In this document: one piece after another, positions 36,424-47,303 of the stretch
Numbering within the stretch: position 1 is the stretch's first letter
How the letters are laid out: each line of letters starts with the position of its first letter
From: Hemileia vastatrix
Lineage: Eukaryota; Basidiomycota; Pucciniomycetes; Pucciniales; Zaghouaniaceae
Reading direction: 5' to 3'
NCBI GenBank assembly: GCA_030280995.1
Contig: JASXTE010000002.1
Location: 29,090,683-29,154,682, forward strand
DNA length: 64,000 nucleotides
The notes under the pieces: model-generated
Database searches by the model: none
What the model was told of the DNA's origin: nothing
What the model saw: only the letters and a program-made list of their open reading frames with translations
Program-made: the position numbers and the translations under genes

Positions 36424-36523
36424 ACGCTGGGGGTCTTTTGGCTACTAGCGTTCCTAGTGTGGCTAACGCTGGTGGAGTATTCTATGGCTAATGTTTCAAT
36501 GCCCGCGGGTACAGCCCATAACC

Positions 36524-36636
36524 TGTAGCACGGTGTCAGCCTGTAGAACTCCGGAAAGAGCCGGAGAACAGGGGACGCCGCGTCTACAGACTATAGCACA
36601 AATGACTATGTACATAAGGTGCCTAAGCACATAACA
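36524..36636 (-). repeat. Copia 5' LTR
   Basis: 113 bp with six CpG sites, of which only one survives in the 3' LTR copy. Flanked on the right by the target duplication GATTC. Confidence 0.95.
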
Positions 36637-37195
36637 GATTCACACCGGTAATCATCATCCATCTTTTCTACTCTTATTATCTATTAACTCTTTACTTTAT
36701 CTTATTTATCTAACTATCTTATTCTTCTTATCAAGTTTGTTCCTTCTGTCCCTATCGTCCACAGTCCACAGTCGTCCCACTGCTCCAGTCCGCCATATTT
36801 GTCCTAAATCTAAATTGCCTGTCTATTTTGTTCATCATATCTGACCCATAAAGGTAAATATAAATTTGTTGAGCAAAATCAACAGAGATGAAGGACAATC
36901 AACAACTATCACTGCTATATAAATAACAAATCTCACTCAACATTAACAGGGATAAAATTCCATGGCACAGCAATGTCACTTATACCACAATAGGAAATAA
37001 CAGAGTTATGTGACTGAGTACAGATCACGACATACTGAGCATGAATTAAAAGAAAAGAAAAATATACTGTTTGGGATTAGTGACAATGTAAGGTACGTCA
37101 ACCTTGTATCTTCACAGAATACTATGCTCAAGATTTAACAAACCGATTCAATTTCCGGGCACTGAACATGCTCTTAGATCTTCACACTTCAATAA

Positions 37196-37366
37196 ATGTT
37201 CGTTTCGTCTTGGGGCGAAACAATGGCGCAACGATTACGCAACAGTTAAGTAACAATTATTTTGGCACTTAAAGGTCTTAGGTGGGTCTTAAGTGAAAAA
37301 AATCATTGTTTCGTAACTGTTTCACAACTGTTGCGTAATTGTTGCGCCCCGTGGCGAAACAAACAT
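37196..37366. repeat. MITE-like inverted repeat, 171 bp
   Basis: The ends ATGTTCGTTTCG and CGAAACAAACAT are complementary with one mismatch. Inside, GGGGCG...CAACGATTACGCAACAGTT pairs with AACTGTTGCGTAATTGTTGCGCCCC with few mismatches. Outer bases GCACTGA/TCAGTGC (37161-37167 and 37379-37385) may extend it. No coding capacity; the parent family is unknown. Confidence 0.7.
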
Positions 37367-37818
37367 GTGCTGTAGTGTCAGTGCTGAGGAGAGAGGTTTT
37401 ACATGCGGCATCAAATCTTAGGTAGTTTTCAATTGACATTCAAGTGAGGTACAGACGTCTGCGATCAGGTGTTAGATATTTTTTGGTCATGTAGTGAGGA
37501 GTTAATATGAAGATCTTTGAAATGTAATGAATTTGGGTTATTCGAAAGGAATTGGGTTTGTATTTCATTGGTAACTTTCACTTCACCGAAAGTGTGATAT
37601 TACCCAACAGGTATATTCACAGGTGAGTTAAGTAAATTTCGAAATCTTTATTTCGGGTGGAACATGTTTCATCACTCTTTTTGAGCTTGTAATTTTAAAA
37701 AAATAAAAATAAATAAATAAAATGAGAAAAGAACATAAATATTTTGAAAAAAAGCCTAAGTGTACGTCCCCCCACCCTAAATACACTTATGGGGTGTATC
37801 ACACTTTCGGTCTAGTGT

Positions 37819-38113
37819 ATAAATGCTGTGTGTATTGGTTAATATTTGAACGTCATTCAATGCTTAATCTACCTCACGAAAACTAATCCTTTTTGAGAAA
37901 GATACGTTTCAAAAGTATATCCTTGGTTAAATTGATTAATAAAATTTCTCGAAAATTCAGGCAAGAACTATAAATTCTGGGTGTATTGATTAATATCTGA
38001 ACTCAATTCACCGCTTAATCTGCTTCTCGAAAAATAATCCATCTGGGAAAGAGTTATGTTTCAAAAATTCTCCTTGGTTAAAGTGTTCAATGAAAACTCT
38101 CAAACAGTGAGGC
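37819..38113 (+). repeat. Tandem duplication, period 150 bp
   Basis: Two copies starting at about 37819 and 37969, beginning ATAAATGCTGTGTGTATTGG and ATAAATTCTGGGTGTATTGA and continuing in parallel to CCTTGGTTAAA..., with moderate divergence. Confidence 0.8.
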
Positions 38114-38785
38114 AAATGGTAGTTTTCCTTTATTATTCAAGGAGCTATAAAATTATACCGGCATAGCAGGAGCTGAAGTAGAAATAGTATGAAACTTTGA
38201 GAGTTGGTGCGATATAATAGAGTTGGAACGTTTTTATAGTTTTATTTACTTAATTACCTCAAATACTAGGCATATACAGCAAGATTTAAACCTCATCCAA
38301 AGCTTGACCTTCCTAATATAGCTATGTTGAAAAATCTGCGGAAATTCTGACCAAAAGAAAAAAATATCGCCTCATAAAAAATGATTTGACTATACATACA
38401 AAAAGGGAGTAGCCCCCACTTATCTCCAGCCGTTTTGATTAGGTAAATCTTTTTTTTGTGAGAGAAAATTTAATTATTTTTTTTTGTCAAAAATATTGCG
38501 AGCTTTTCCGTCTTAGGTGTAAGACTATAAATAAACTTTTTGCTGAATCTCAAACAATAAGAGTCCTTCTTGAGTTGCTTAACCCTACAATAATTTTTGC
38601 TATTTTATTGGGATTACAACCCAATTAATCAAGTATTCTGTCGCAAGTATTTGATTAACTTCCGATTGACACCAAACATCTTATTAAAACTCGATTGATT
38701 TAAGGAAGGACCCAAATCCAACATCCAACAATATTTAATTGAAGTCGGAGTTTGGAGTTCAATCAACATCAAATCATTGAACAAG

Positions 38786-39202
38786 ATGATCTTTCGACCC
38801 CATACGTACAGGTGCATGGGATTATTCCTACTATGCTTCTTCATCATTTTCTCTGATAAGGTGGCAAATGTTTTGGCTGAAGAACTGCCCTTTTTAATCG
38901 ATAAATTTATAACACATTCGTACGGAAAGGTGGGTTGCTTCTGCACCAAAAAAGGAGATTTTTACAATAGCTATCGAATTGAAGCCCATAATTGGGATAA
39001 AGAGAAATATTTGATGCTCCATATAACCGCTGGAGACCGATATAAAATCGATCCCATGCTGGTCGAGCCTTCAAAAGAAGATACTTCAATCATCATGCTA
39101 AAAGTTGGAGACACCAAGCTTTTGCGGTACGAGGCAAAGATATATACTAAAAAGGAGTTGTTAGTTAACTTTTCAATCGTTTATAAAATCAATAAACATT
39201 AA
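38786..39202 (+). CDS. Small predicted secreted protein
   Basis: 138 aa, single exon. The N-terminus has a hydrophobic segment, CMGLFLLCFFIIFSDKVANV, preceded by basic residues and followed by LAEELPF, a plausible signal-peptide cleavage after LA. A second in-frame ATG (38819) at the start of the hydrophobic core may be the true start. The mature part is about 105 aa, mixed charged, with two Cys (GCFC). I recognise no family. Size, secretion signal and location between transposons fit a candidate effector of a plant-pathogenic fungus; that role is an inference. The start is chosen as the first ATG after an in-frame non-ATG extension. A TATAAATAA box lies 252 bp upstream. Confidence 0.6.
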   Translation: MIFRPHTYRCMGLFLLCFFIIFSDKVANVLAEELPFLIDKFITHSYGKVGCFCTKKGDFYNSYRIEAHNWDKEKYLMLHITAGDRYKIDPMLVEPSKEDTSIIMLKVGDTKLLRYEAKIYTKKELLVNFSIVYKINKH

Positions 39203-41014
39203 ACCTCTTTTTATTTCAACAGGATAGAAAGGTTTCCTCCGTTATCCGTATTAGTGGAAAAGATTGAACCAGATAAACCGGCGGCTTAATAAACTTTTTT
39301 CTTTGGCAGAAAGGAAGTTGATACATTTCAGTCTTATTTTATTGGCCAGTGTTGTGGAATTTATCACTTAGTGTTTTTCATATTAATTCACATTTTTTAT
39401 TATTTTTAAAAAGAAAACAGAAAAAAAAATACAATTATAGTCCCGAATTTACACATGTGGTGCATAAACCATCACAAATTGAAAGAAATGAAAAGTAAAT
39501 ATTCATAGGTATAAAAATGGATATAGATAGTGATAGAACTATTTTCATAATGAAAAGGTGGCGGTCATGCAAGCATCTTTCTACCTGTGATAAATAAGGT
39601 TTTGGATGTGGTTGATTTTCTGGAGAGTCTGAAATAAATATGAAGGCTGAAGCACAAGCAGAATTACGTTAGAGGCTGATAACTGGGGAAGATAAAAAAG
39701 AAATAAAGATCAAAGTTGGAACTAGATGTGAAGTAAGTCAAGGTGGATTAGTGGGTGAAAGATCAAAAGAGTGTCAATGATAATACTATTCTCCGTTAAT
39801 ATCCTTTAACCTTACTTATCTTATCTGATACTAATTTCCGTTAAAACTCGTCTCTTACTTATATCTCATTTATTATCTAAATCTAATTTATCTACTTAAC
39901 TTCTTTTTCGTCTCTAAGTTATTACTTTACTTATCAGAATACTTTCTCATCTACTACTAGAGTCAATTTGCTTTCAGACTAATTTGAGCACGTTATCCAA
40001 TACACTAGTTATGCATATAATTCAGCCAATTAGGTTACATCCTCTGCTATAAAAGATGGGTGCCTCACTCCCAGTTTCGACATCCATCTGTTTCTACTCT
40101 TAATTTATTTGACCTTTAACTTACTATCTTATTTATTTGACCATAATAGTACTTTCCTAGCTTGACCTTCCTTGACCATTGAACTATTACTTTGACATCT
40201 CTCTACTCGACTTTACTTGACCTTTACTTACCTGTGTGCCTCATCCTTACATGTAATTTTACTTTCCTAGCTTGACCTTCCGTGACCTTTGACCTATTAC
40301 TTTGACCTCTCTCTGCTCGACCTTATTTGACCTTTACTTACCTGTGTACCTCATCCTTACAAATAGAAGATGTCAACATAGTAGGTGAGGGGTCATATTT
40401 TTTAGCATGAGAACACAAAGTTGAATGTGTAGAAAATTAAATTTAAAAATAATATACTAATGACTCAATAGGGGGTCTTGAGCATGGCACATCAGCCATT
40501 AGAAAATATATTTTTTTCAATTAGGTCAATAACTAATAAACTTTTAATTGTGATTTTTTTTTACTTCTGAGAGTCCTTCAGTTGAAGACTTAGCATGGAG
40601 GGGATTCCTATTTTTTAGACTAGAAATTAATTCAATGTATTTTCACATTTTTCATGTTTGAGACCCTCATAGCGATTGGACTATGTTCATGAAACTTTTA
40701 ATAAAGAAATCAAAATGAAAAAATGTTGTAAGATCATGACCTATTGTTGATATATCTTTAGGAACGTTTAATAAAAAGATCAGCACTTTTTAGTGATAAT
40801 TCACTCATTTCCACTACCACTATATTTCCTCCTAAAAATAGAGCTCATAATTTAATATAAAGAAGTCAAAACACTATGCCTTCATTTATTGACTCATCTC
40901 CACTTCATTGTCTTCAAAATTTTCTAGTAACCTTCAACTCCTAGTTTAGTTATGACTAAGACTTTTCTATAATAACCCTTAAATTTGAGATAGAAAAAAT
41001 AATATAGTTACCGT
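39203..41014. other. AT-rich intergenic DNA with a tandem duplication
   Basis: No gene recognised. CTATAAAAGATGG near 40051 resembles a TATA box of an LTR-like promoter, and the CT-rich stretch after it could be the remains of a retroelement LTR. The segment ends at the start of the Gypsy copy 2 LTR. Confidence 0.5.
40151..40361 (+). repeat. Tandem duplication, period 110 bp
   Basis: Two copies, each beginning ACTTTCCTAGCTTGACCTTC, at 40151 and 40261, about 90 percent alike by eye. They are rich in TTGACCTTT-type words. Confidence 0.9.
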
Positions 41015-41202
41015 TGTGGAAGTCTAATGTTTAGTAGGGCACTCAAGTTTATTATAAAGGATTTTTGGAAAATTATTACTGAGATTGGAAAGGCCAATCT
41101 ATTTTTAAAATGTTTATATTAGGGGGTATCAATGTTCAGGGATCCACAATTAGGGATCAGAATTTTTTTTTTCTGGGATCAGACATTATTAATTGCGGAA
41201 GA

Positions 41203-41238
41203 TTCTTATCCACTAGCCCTGGGGCTAGTGGATAAGAA
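41203..41238. repeat. Subterminal perfect hairpin of the Harbinger element
   Basis: TTCTTATCCACTAGCCC and its exact complement are separated by TG: 17-bp arms with a 2-nt loop, 80 bp inside the left terminus. Confidence 0.95.
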
Positions 41239-41500
41239 ATCCACAATAATGCATTATCCCGCCTCTTATACCCCAATTTCCATTCCTAATTCCTGATCCT
41301 AAACTCATCACATCCATGATGGATTTGCAAGAAGGTCACATGACTCATAATTGCTGATGCCATCCTTAAGTCTTTCCTCACTCTATGCCACTTAATTTTG
41401 GTGGCAAACACTTAAGTTTTTTTTCTATCTACACACCCCAACTGCACATTTGGCGGTGAATTCCCACTTCCCTCATCACATAACTGTTCCACCGGCAACA

Positions 41501-42762
41501 ATGAAACACCTCTCTACTAGGAAGCTACTTCACTCAACAATGAATGCTATTACTTTTCTTTTAGTTCTTTACTATAAATCTGACTCTGATTTGGAAGATG
41601 CTTTAGCTTATATGTGTTTTCTTTCCAAAAAGCGTTACATCATCACCAGGGGGCCAAATCTTTATCATGATCCCCAATATGATCTGGCCTTCATTCTCAA
41701 CATTCCTCATTTAAACTTCACACAACTTTTTAGAACTTCTCCCAATTCTTTCATTAAACTTTATCAACTCATTTCTGAACATCCTATCTTCCATAACAAT
41801 TCTCATAACAAACAGCGTAATCCTTCCATCCAACTTGCTTTTGCTCTATGTTGCTTTGGCTCAAATGGAAATGGTGCTGCCGTAAGATGTTTGGATAATC
41901 TCTTTAACATAGGATATGGTACCGTGATATTATACACCAAGCGCTGTATGATTGCTATCCTTTCCCTCAAGTCTCAAACTCTTGCTTGGCCAACTCCAGA
42001 ACAGCTACTTGAATCCTCTCAAGTAATTCAAGCTGAAGGTTTCCCTGGCTGTATAGGTTTTGTTGATGGCACAACCATCCCTTTGAGTCAAAAGCCTGCT
42101 CATGATGGCAACCATTATTTTGATCGCAAAAAAGGTTTCTTCAAAATCTTCTCCAAGTTCTCATCTTTCACAATCTAACTTTTTATCTTCTTTCTAGATA
42201 CTCTATTGCCATTCAACTTGTATGCAATGTCAATAAAAAATTTATTGCTTTTCACAGTGGCTGCCCTGGATCATGTCATGACTCTTCCGTCTTCCAAAGA
42301 ATGAGGATTTCTCAATCCCCTGACTCATACTTTGACAAATCTCAGTACCTCCTTGCAGAATCAGCATATGCAAGTGGAAAGTACATTATACCTGCTTTCC
42401 ATGGTGCAACTTCAGAAAATGACCCCAAAACTTCCTTTAATTATCACCTTGCACAATCAAGAGTACGAATTGAACAGGCTATAGGTATTTTAAAGGGACA
42501 ATTTTCTAGTCTTCAGGAGCTCAGAATCCAATTTCAAAAAAAATAGGAGATCATAACTGCAAATCATTGGATCTTGACTTGCATAATACTCCACAATATT
42601 CTAGCTGATTTAAAGGATGAGTGGAATGATCTTTATGAAGAAGAGGATCCTGAACCACCACCGGCACTCCCCTCCCTTGATTCACAAATCATTCAATCAA
42701 CCGGCATACACTCCATTATAATACCAATTACTCTCCAACATTTCACTTTGCAACACTTTTAA
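41501..42762 (+). pseudogene. PIF/Harbinger transposase (DDE_Tnp_4), interrupted
   Basis: Nuclease-like transposase of the HARBI1/PIF type. It carries the DDE triad: Asp in CIGFVDGTTIPLSQKP (42064-42066), Asp in GSCHDSSVFQRM (42280-42282) and Glu in QSRVRIEQAIGILKGQF (42472-42474). The first ATG in frame is 41501. An intron with GTTTCT..TTTCTAG (about 42135-42197) appears between DRKK and YSIAIQLVCN, but the two frames do not join, implying an indel in the adjacent A-run. A TAG at 42544-42546, after FQKK, precedes the conserved tail ILTCIILHNILADLKDEW. With these two lesions the gene is probably not functional, unless the indels are assembly errors. It pairs with the Myb/SANT-like gene at 47884-49132, as usual in this superfamily. 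Confidence 0.85.
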
Positions 42763-43239
42763 TTTTTAATTTTTATGTCTTCATACTTTCCAAATGTCCT
42801 CTTTGTGTACTTCATTCACTTGGTTTTGTATTTTGGTTTGTTGCATATTCATTTTTTTTTGAATTTATGGTGAATATCTTTTTTTTGGATGTCTCATTGG
42901 TTTTCTTTCACCAGCTCAACATGAAATCACATATTTTGTCAGTGATTTTTTTTTTCATTCATCACTCATATCCTTTTCATCCTCTCCTCAAACATCCCTT
43001 AGTTTTTTTGGTTGCATTTATTTTCTCAACTCAACTCACCAGGTAGGTCATTTTTTTTCTTTTTTCTTGGTTTTTTATTTGCTAATCATGATTTTTTTTT
43101 TGCTTTTTTTTGATTTTTTTGGTTTTTTGTAAGTGCTTCATTTATTTTTGTTCTAGGGTAAACTAATTTTTTTTGTTTTTTTCTCTTTTTTCTCTTTTTT
43201 TTGTTTTTTTTCTCTCCTTCATCTCTCTTTATCATCCTA

Positions 43240-43455
43240 AAGCCCCCCCTTTTTCCCTCTCTTTACCTGTCTCAATACCCCCTTTTTACCACCTTTTTAG
43301 CTGCCTCAAATCCCCCCTTTCCCCCCTCTTTAGGTCCCTCATCACCCCCCTTCCCCTTTCTTTAGCCGCCTCAAACCCCCCCTTCCCCTCTCTTTAGCCA
43401 CCTCAAACCCCCCCTTCCCCTCTCTTTAGCCGCCTCAAACCCCCCCTTCCCCCCC
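43240..43455 (+). repeat. C-rich minisatellite, about 31-35 bp units
   Basis: About six units related to CTCTTTAGCCGCCTCAAACC followed by a C-run. The same unit occurs in reverse complement at 44738-44800, so the two arrays form inverted arms around the DPM3-like exon. Strand asymmetry (pyrimidine here, purine there) is extreme. Confidence 0.9.
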
Positions 43456-43628
43456 ACCCACTCCCTTGCCTCCTCCTCTACCCCCCCTTTTTCTTAACAA
43501 ACAATCCTTAAAAATTGTTCATTAAGTAAACAAATCGTTGTGAAATTGGAGAACAGCTTTCTGGACACGTGCAAGTCAAAGTCGTAGGCCTAAGTGGCTT
43601 AGGGTCTACTTAGCAGGTCAAAGGCCAC

Positions 43629-44103
43629 ATGAAATCTTCATTTTGTCTGTTCAAGCAATTCTGGCTGTGTGTACAAGCGTTTCATCACACTCAACAGTTC
43701 AAGGCACTGGCTGGAAAAGCTGGTGTTGAGAAAGCTCATAGCATTTGTATTCACAGAATCTCTTACTCAAACATTGAGGCAGGGAGGAAGCAGCCTGCTA
43801 ATCCCCACTGTTGAGAAGATCTCTAACATCATTTTCCAGAAAAGTAAACTAACTTCCTTTGTGTGTATTTATGTATATCTATCATTGGTTTCTCCCATAG
43901 CAAAAGATCTGTGATGAGGAAGGAGCATGGTTGATAATCAAACCTTTTTTTGGCTCCTAACTTGATAAATGGAGGAGAGAGATCTGTCATCATGGTGTTT
44001 TATTCTTTGATCAACAGTTTAGATGATGATGAAGATGATTGGATTGTAGAAGCACCACCTATAAATCATCTACCAAATCAATTGTTTGATTTATCTTCCT
44101 GAA
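43629..44103 (+). pseudogene. Coding-like fragments of an unidentified gene
   Basis: A coding-like segment reads QQFKALAGKAGVEKAHSICI in one frame (43629-43814), while another frame is also open to 43914. A further segment (about 44015-44103) reads LDDDEDDWIVEAPPINHL and ends FDLSS-stop, like the C-terminus of a real protein. I could not join the pieces into one frame. The position 118 bp upstream of the DPM3-like exon suggests the 3' end of a neighbouring host gene carried along with it. No family recognised. Confidence 0.35.
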
Positions 44104-44220
44104 GCAGATCCAACCAAAATTTGAGATCATTTCTTCTCATCCCATATTATCACATCTTACCTCTTTACACCACACTACTTCTCTCTCTCTTTCTTTCCAT
44201 CAAATCCAACACAAAAACCC

Positions 44221-45349
44221 ATGTCCTGTTTAGCCGACCACCTTCGAGCTCTGATCATTGGAATAACTATCTACCTAACATCCCTTTTCCTCCTCTCCTT
44301 CACCACTGAAACAACCCCTGATCCCTCTTCAACATCATCATCATCATCTTTTTTTATGGTGTTTCATTTACTCCAAATAACCCAATCGATCTTACCTATC
44401 TTACCGCTCTGGCTTATGGTATTGTTTGGAGCTTATTGTTTTGCTCAACTTGGAATAGGACTATTGAGATTACCTCATGATGATAAGGCTCATAAAGAAA
44501 TACTTCAGGTTTGATGATTTGTTTTTTGTTCTTGATTTTTATTATTATTATTCTTTTTTTTATTGGTTGATTCTCACTGATCCATCTTACTTTATTCATC
44601 CCTTTTCCATTTCTCCTGTTCTCTACACTTTCCCTTTCATTTACCATTCCCTTCCTCACACACACACACACAACACATGAATCAAAATACATTGCATCTT
44701 TTCCTTCCCTTCCTTTTACTTTCATTGTAAATAAAAGGGGGGGAAGGGGGGGTTTGAGGCGGCTAAAGAGAGGGAAAGGGGGGGTTTGAGGCAGCTAAAG
44801 AGGGGGGATAGGGGGGGGGGACATATAAAAAAGGGTAAAGGGGGGGTATTAAGGTAATTAAGGGGGGGTTTTAAGGTAACTAAGGGGGGTAATTAGGGGG
44901 GTTTTGAGACAATTAATCCTGGGGTTTCAGGGGGTTTTTGAGGCAGGCAAGGAGAGGATTTGAGGGGACTTTTGAGGCGAGGGAGGGATTTGTAAGGGGA
45001 TTTTATATAAATAAAGAAGGGTAAAAGGGGAAATTTATGGGAGATAAAGAGGGGTGACCTACTTTCAAATAAATATACTAACAAATTTTTTTTTTGTAAA
45101 TTTGATTATTTTTTAATTTTTTTGGCAGTATTATAGAAAAAAAAAAAATTCTTTCTGTTAAGGACTGTCCCTCTTATTTACAAATCAAAAAGGTTTATAA
45201 TTTTATTTTTAATTTTTCTAGTAAATAATTTTTCTGTTTTTTTTTTTATTTAAAAAATTTTTTTGTTTTTGATTTTGATTTTACTGAATTTTTTTTTTCA
45301 GGATCTTGTGAGAAGGTTTTTAATAACCAATCTTCAGGGTCACTTTTAA
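44221..45349 (+). CDS. DPM3-like subunit of dolichol-phosphate mannose synthase
   Basis: First exon 44221-44508 (96 codons). It has two hydrophobic segments (LIIGITIYLTSLFLLSF and ILPILPLWLMVLFGAYCF), then AQLGIGLLRLPHDDKAHKEI, which matches the DPM3 pattern of an LP-W---FG-Y---LG-G core followed by an acidic helix. DPM3 is a small ER membrane protein that anchors the catalytic subunit making dolichol-phosphate mannose for glycosylation and GPI anchors. The C-terminal helix is expected after the GT donor at 44509; a possible last exon is 45302-45349 (DLVRRFLITNLQGHF-stop) after a TTTTCAG acceptor, giving 111 aa and a 793-nt intron containing G-rich repeats. That exon is uncertain. The gene lies inside the Harbinger insertion, so it is probably a captured copy. 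Confidence 0.55.
44738..44990 (+). repeat. G-rich minisatellite, inverted relative to 43240-43455
   Basis: Runs of 6-9 G alternate with TTTGAGGCGGCTAAAGAG-type units, the reverse complement of the C-rich array upstream; further right the units decay to GGGGTATTAAGGTAATTAA-type sequence. Four or more G-runs within short distance could form quadruplexes on the + strand. Confidence 0.9.
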
Positions 45350-45640
45350 TTTTTTTTTTTTGATTTAATTTTTACTGAATTTTTTTTTTTGAATTAATTT
45401 TTTTAAAGGATTTTGCTTTTATTTTGTTTTTAAAAATAAAACCTCAGGTTTTTTTTTGATAAATTTTTTTTTTGGAAAATTTTTTACTGATTTTTTGTTT
45501 TTTTTTTTTTTTGTTTTTTTTTTCCAATTTTATTTTTCAAATAAAAAAACAGCTTTTTTTATTATTAGTTGAGAATTTTTTTAAAAAAAAAATTGAGTTG
45601 AAATTTTATTGACATTTAAATTTTTTTTCAGATCAAAAAA
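45100..45640 (+). other. T-rich low-complexity DNA
   Basis: Long T and TTTTGATTTTT-type runs. Apart from the possible last DPM3 exon at 45302-45349, nothing recognised. Confidence 0.6.
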
Positions 45641-47012
45641 ATGTCTTCTTCTTCAGATTCACCCCTTACTTCTCTCTCATCTTCATCTTTATCTTCTTTA
45701 TCATCTTCATCTTTATCATCTCTATCATCTTCTTTGAAATCAACTTCCATACAATCATCTTCTAAATCATCAAAAAAATTTAAAGATAATCAGTCTCATC
45801 AGAAGAAAAGATACCTGAAAAAAAAAATTCATCATCTAAATCATCAAAAAATTTTAAAGATAATCAGTCTCATCAGAAGAAAAGATATCTGAAAAAAAAA
45901 AATTCATCATCTAAATCATCAAAAAAATTTAAAGATAATCTGTCTCATCAGAAGAAAAGATATCTGAAAAAAAAATTCTCTGTGAAAGTTATTTTCATCA
46001 TATCCCAAACATCTCTTTTCATAAAACTAAAGTAGATAAAAAAAATCAATATCCAAAAAAATGACCAGAAGATATTTAATATCTAACCAAATTTGGAGAT
46101 GATTGAGTTGTTGCAGTTATCAGCAATACTTTTAAGCCTCAATTCATTTTGGAAGTGCATTCATTTGATGGTGCAAAAGATGAAGCTTTTAATAAACTAT
46201 CCAATCTTATCATAACTCTTTATCAAATGGCTTTGGCTTGGTTACCTATAAGGAATACAAATTTGTTGGGTGGTATCATGATTGGTTTTGATTGGAGACC
46301 AGGTTTTGTTAAAGGATATTCTCTTGGTATGTCTAATAATTTTTTTTCCATTCTTAATATCATTTCACTTATTTCATTTATATAGGCATATATTCATTGG
46401 TCAAGAATATCACTAAAGCTCAAAAAGATGAAGATTTTTGCTTATGGGACACTCTACCTTCTTTAACTCTTTTCTTGCTCTTCAACTCAAAAAGCTCTGT
46501 AATAAGGCATTTGAAAAAAATCATGAACTTGAAACCAAAGTTGGAATACCGAACTGGTGTGACTCCAAATGGGAAGATATCAGCCACGAATATCTTTTAT
46601 TTTCTAATGTTATTATCACTCATTATGGATTTCACAATAAAATTCACACCGATACCAATGACACCAATTTTCTTACTTTTGGTATATTCTCATATATCAA
46701 TCTGATTACTGGCCAACCAATACCATCTCCAGCTAAAATCAAAGGACATGGTTTATATTTTCCAGACCACAAGTGCATCATTGATTTTTCTTTGGGAAAT
46801 GGTATCATCAAAATATTTGGAGTTCTTCTAAGGATAATCATCAAACGACCAAAGCTCCTCCTGGTTTGGAATCCTGTCAAGATTTCACTCATTTTGGTTG
46901 TTCTTTTCAAAAAAGTCAAAAGTTGATTCAAAGAATCAACAAGGTAAAGAAAGAAGGTAAAGTTAATCAATTTAAAAAAACTTTATCTAGATCCAAAAAG
47001 TATGGGGATTAG
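45641..47012 (+). pseudogene. Second Tet/JBP-like 2OG-Fe(II) oxygenase, interrupted
   Basis: The N-terminal part (45641-46000) is Ser-rich then Lys-rich and contains a three-fold 74-75-bp repeat. The catalytic part starts near 46149 (FILEVHSFDGAKDEAFNKLS) and has an intron at 46326-46385 (GTATGT..TATATAG). HYGFHNKIHTDTNDTNFLTF supplies the HxD pair (46645-46653), then GHGLYFPDHKCIIDFSLGNG, a distal His in KDNHQTTKAP and FTHFGCSFQ, and the frame ends at TAG 47010-47012. The order and motifs match the oxygenase at 5155-7067 (GGELMFPE..INF..NGI...W, FTRIGSSIQ). Frame changes at about 46455-46475 and 46815, both near homopolymers, and stops near 46060 break it. Where the first protein has Arg (FTR), this copy has His, which would weaken 2-oxoglutarate binding. 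Confidence 0.7.
45761..45980 (+). repeat. Three tandem 74-75-bp units
   Basis: Units start at 45761, 45835 and 45910 with TCTAAATCATCAAAAAA and read SKSSKKFKDNQSHQKKRYLK in the best frame. Length differences lie in A-runs, which shift the frame between units. Confidence 0.9.
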
Positions 47013-47303
47013 AGTTGTCATCAAAAAATTTATATTTTTTCATAAATTTTTAATAAATATTTTTTATATATCAATTTCCTCAACTAATGTAATGGGCCAA
47101 AAAACTTGTGTTGTATAACAGGTAATCATGATAACATTTATTTTTTTCATGGGGTTCCTCTAGCATATACCTGTGAAAAGTCCCAAACTTTTGTTTCTAG
47201 ATTTGATCTGCATTTTGGCTTGAGGAATTGTCATTACTTTAAACTAGGGAAATTGATATATATTAGATATTTATTTAATAATTTATGTAATTATATTAAA
47301 TTT

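Larger units (their letters stand above)
31360..36636 (-). mobile_element. Copia LTR retrotransposon, decayed
   Basis: Bounded by 113-bp LTRs (31360-31472 and 36524-36636) that start TGTAGCACGG and end CATAACA, with 5-bp target duplications GATTC at 31355-31359 and 36637-36641. Internal order on the minus strand is gag, protease, integrase, reverse transcriptase/RNase H, the Copia order. A C-rich run at 31473-31480 is the polypurine tract on the minus strand. The coding region runs from 36423 to 31625 but has at least seven interruptions, so it is not autonomous. Confidence 0.95.
36642..38785. other. AT-rich intergenic DNA with small repeats
   Basis: No gene recognised before the secreted-protein ORF. 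It contains a palindromic MITE-like element (37196-37366) and a two-copy 150-bp tandem repeat. A TATAAATAA sequence at 38526-38534 may be the promoter of the downstream small gene. Confidence 0.55.
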
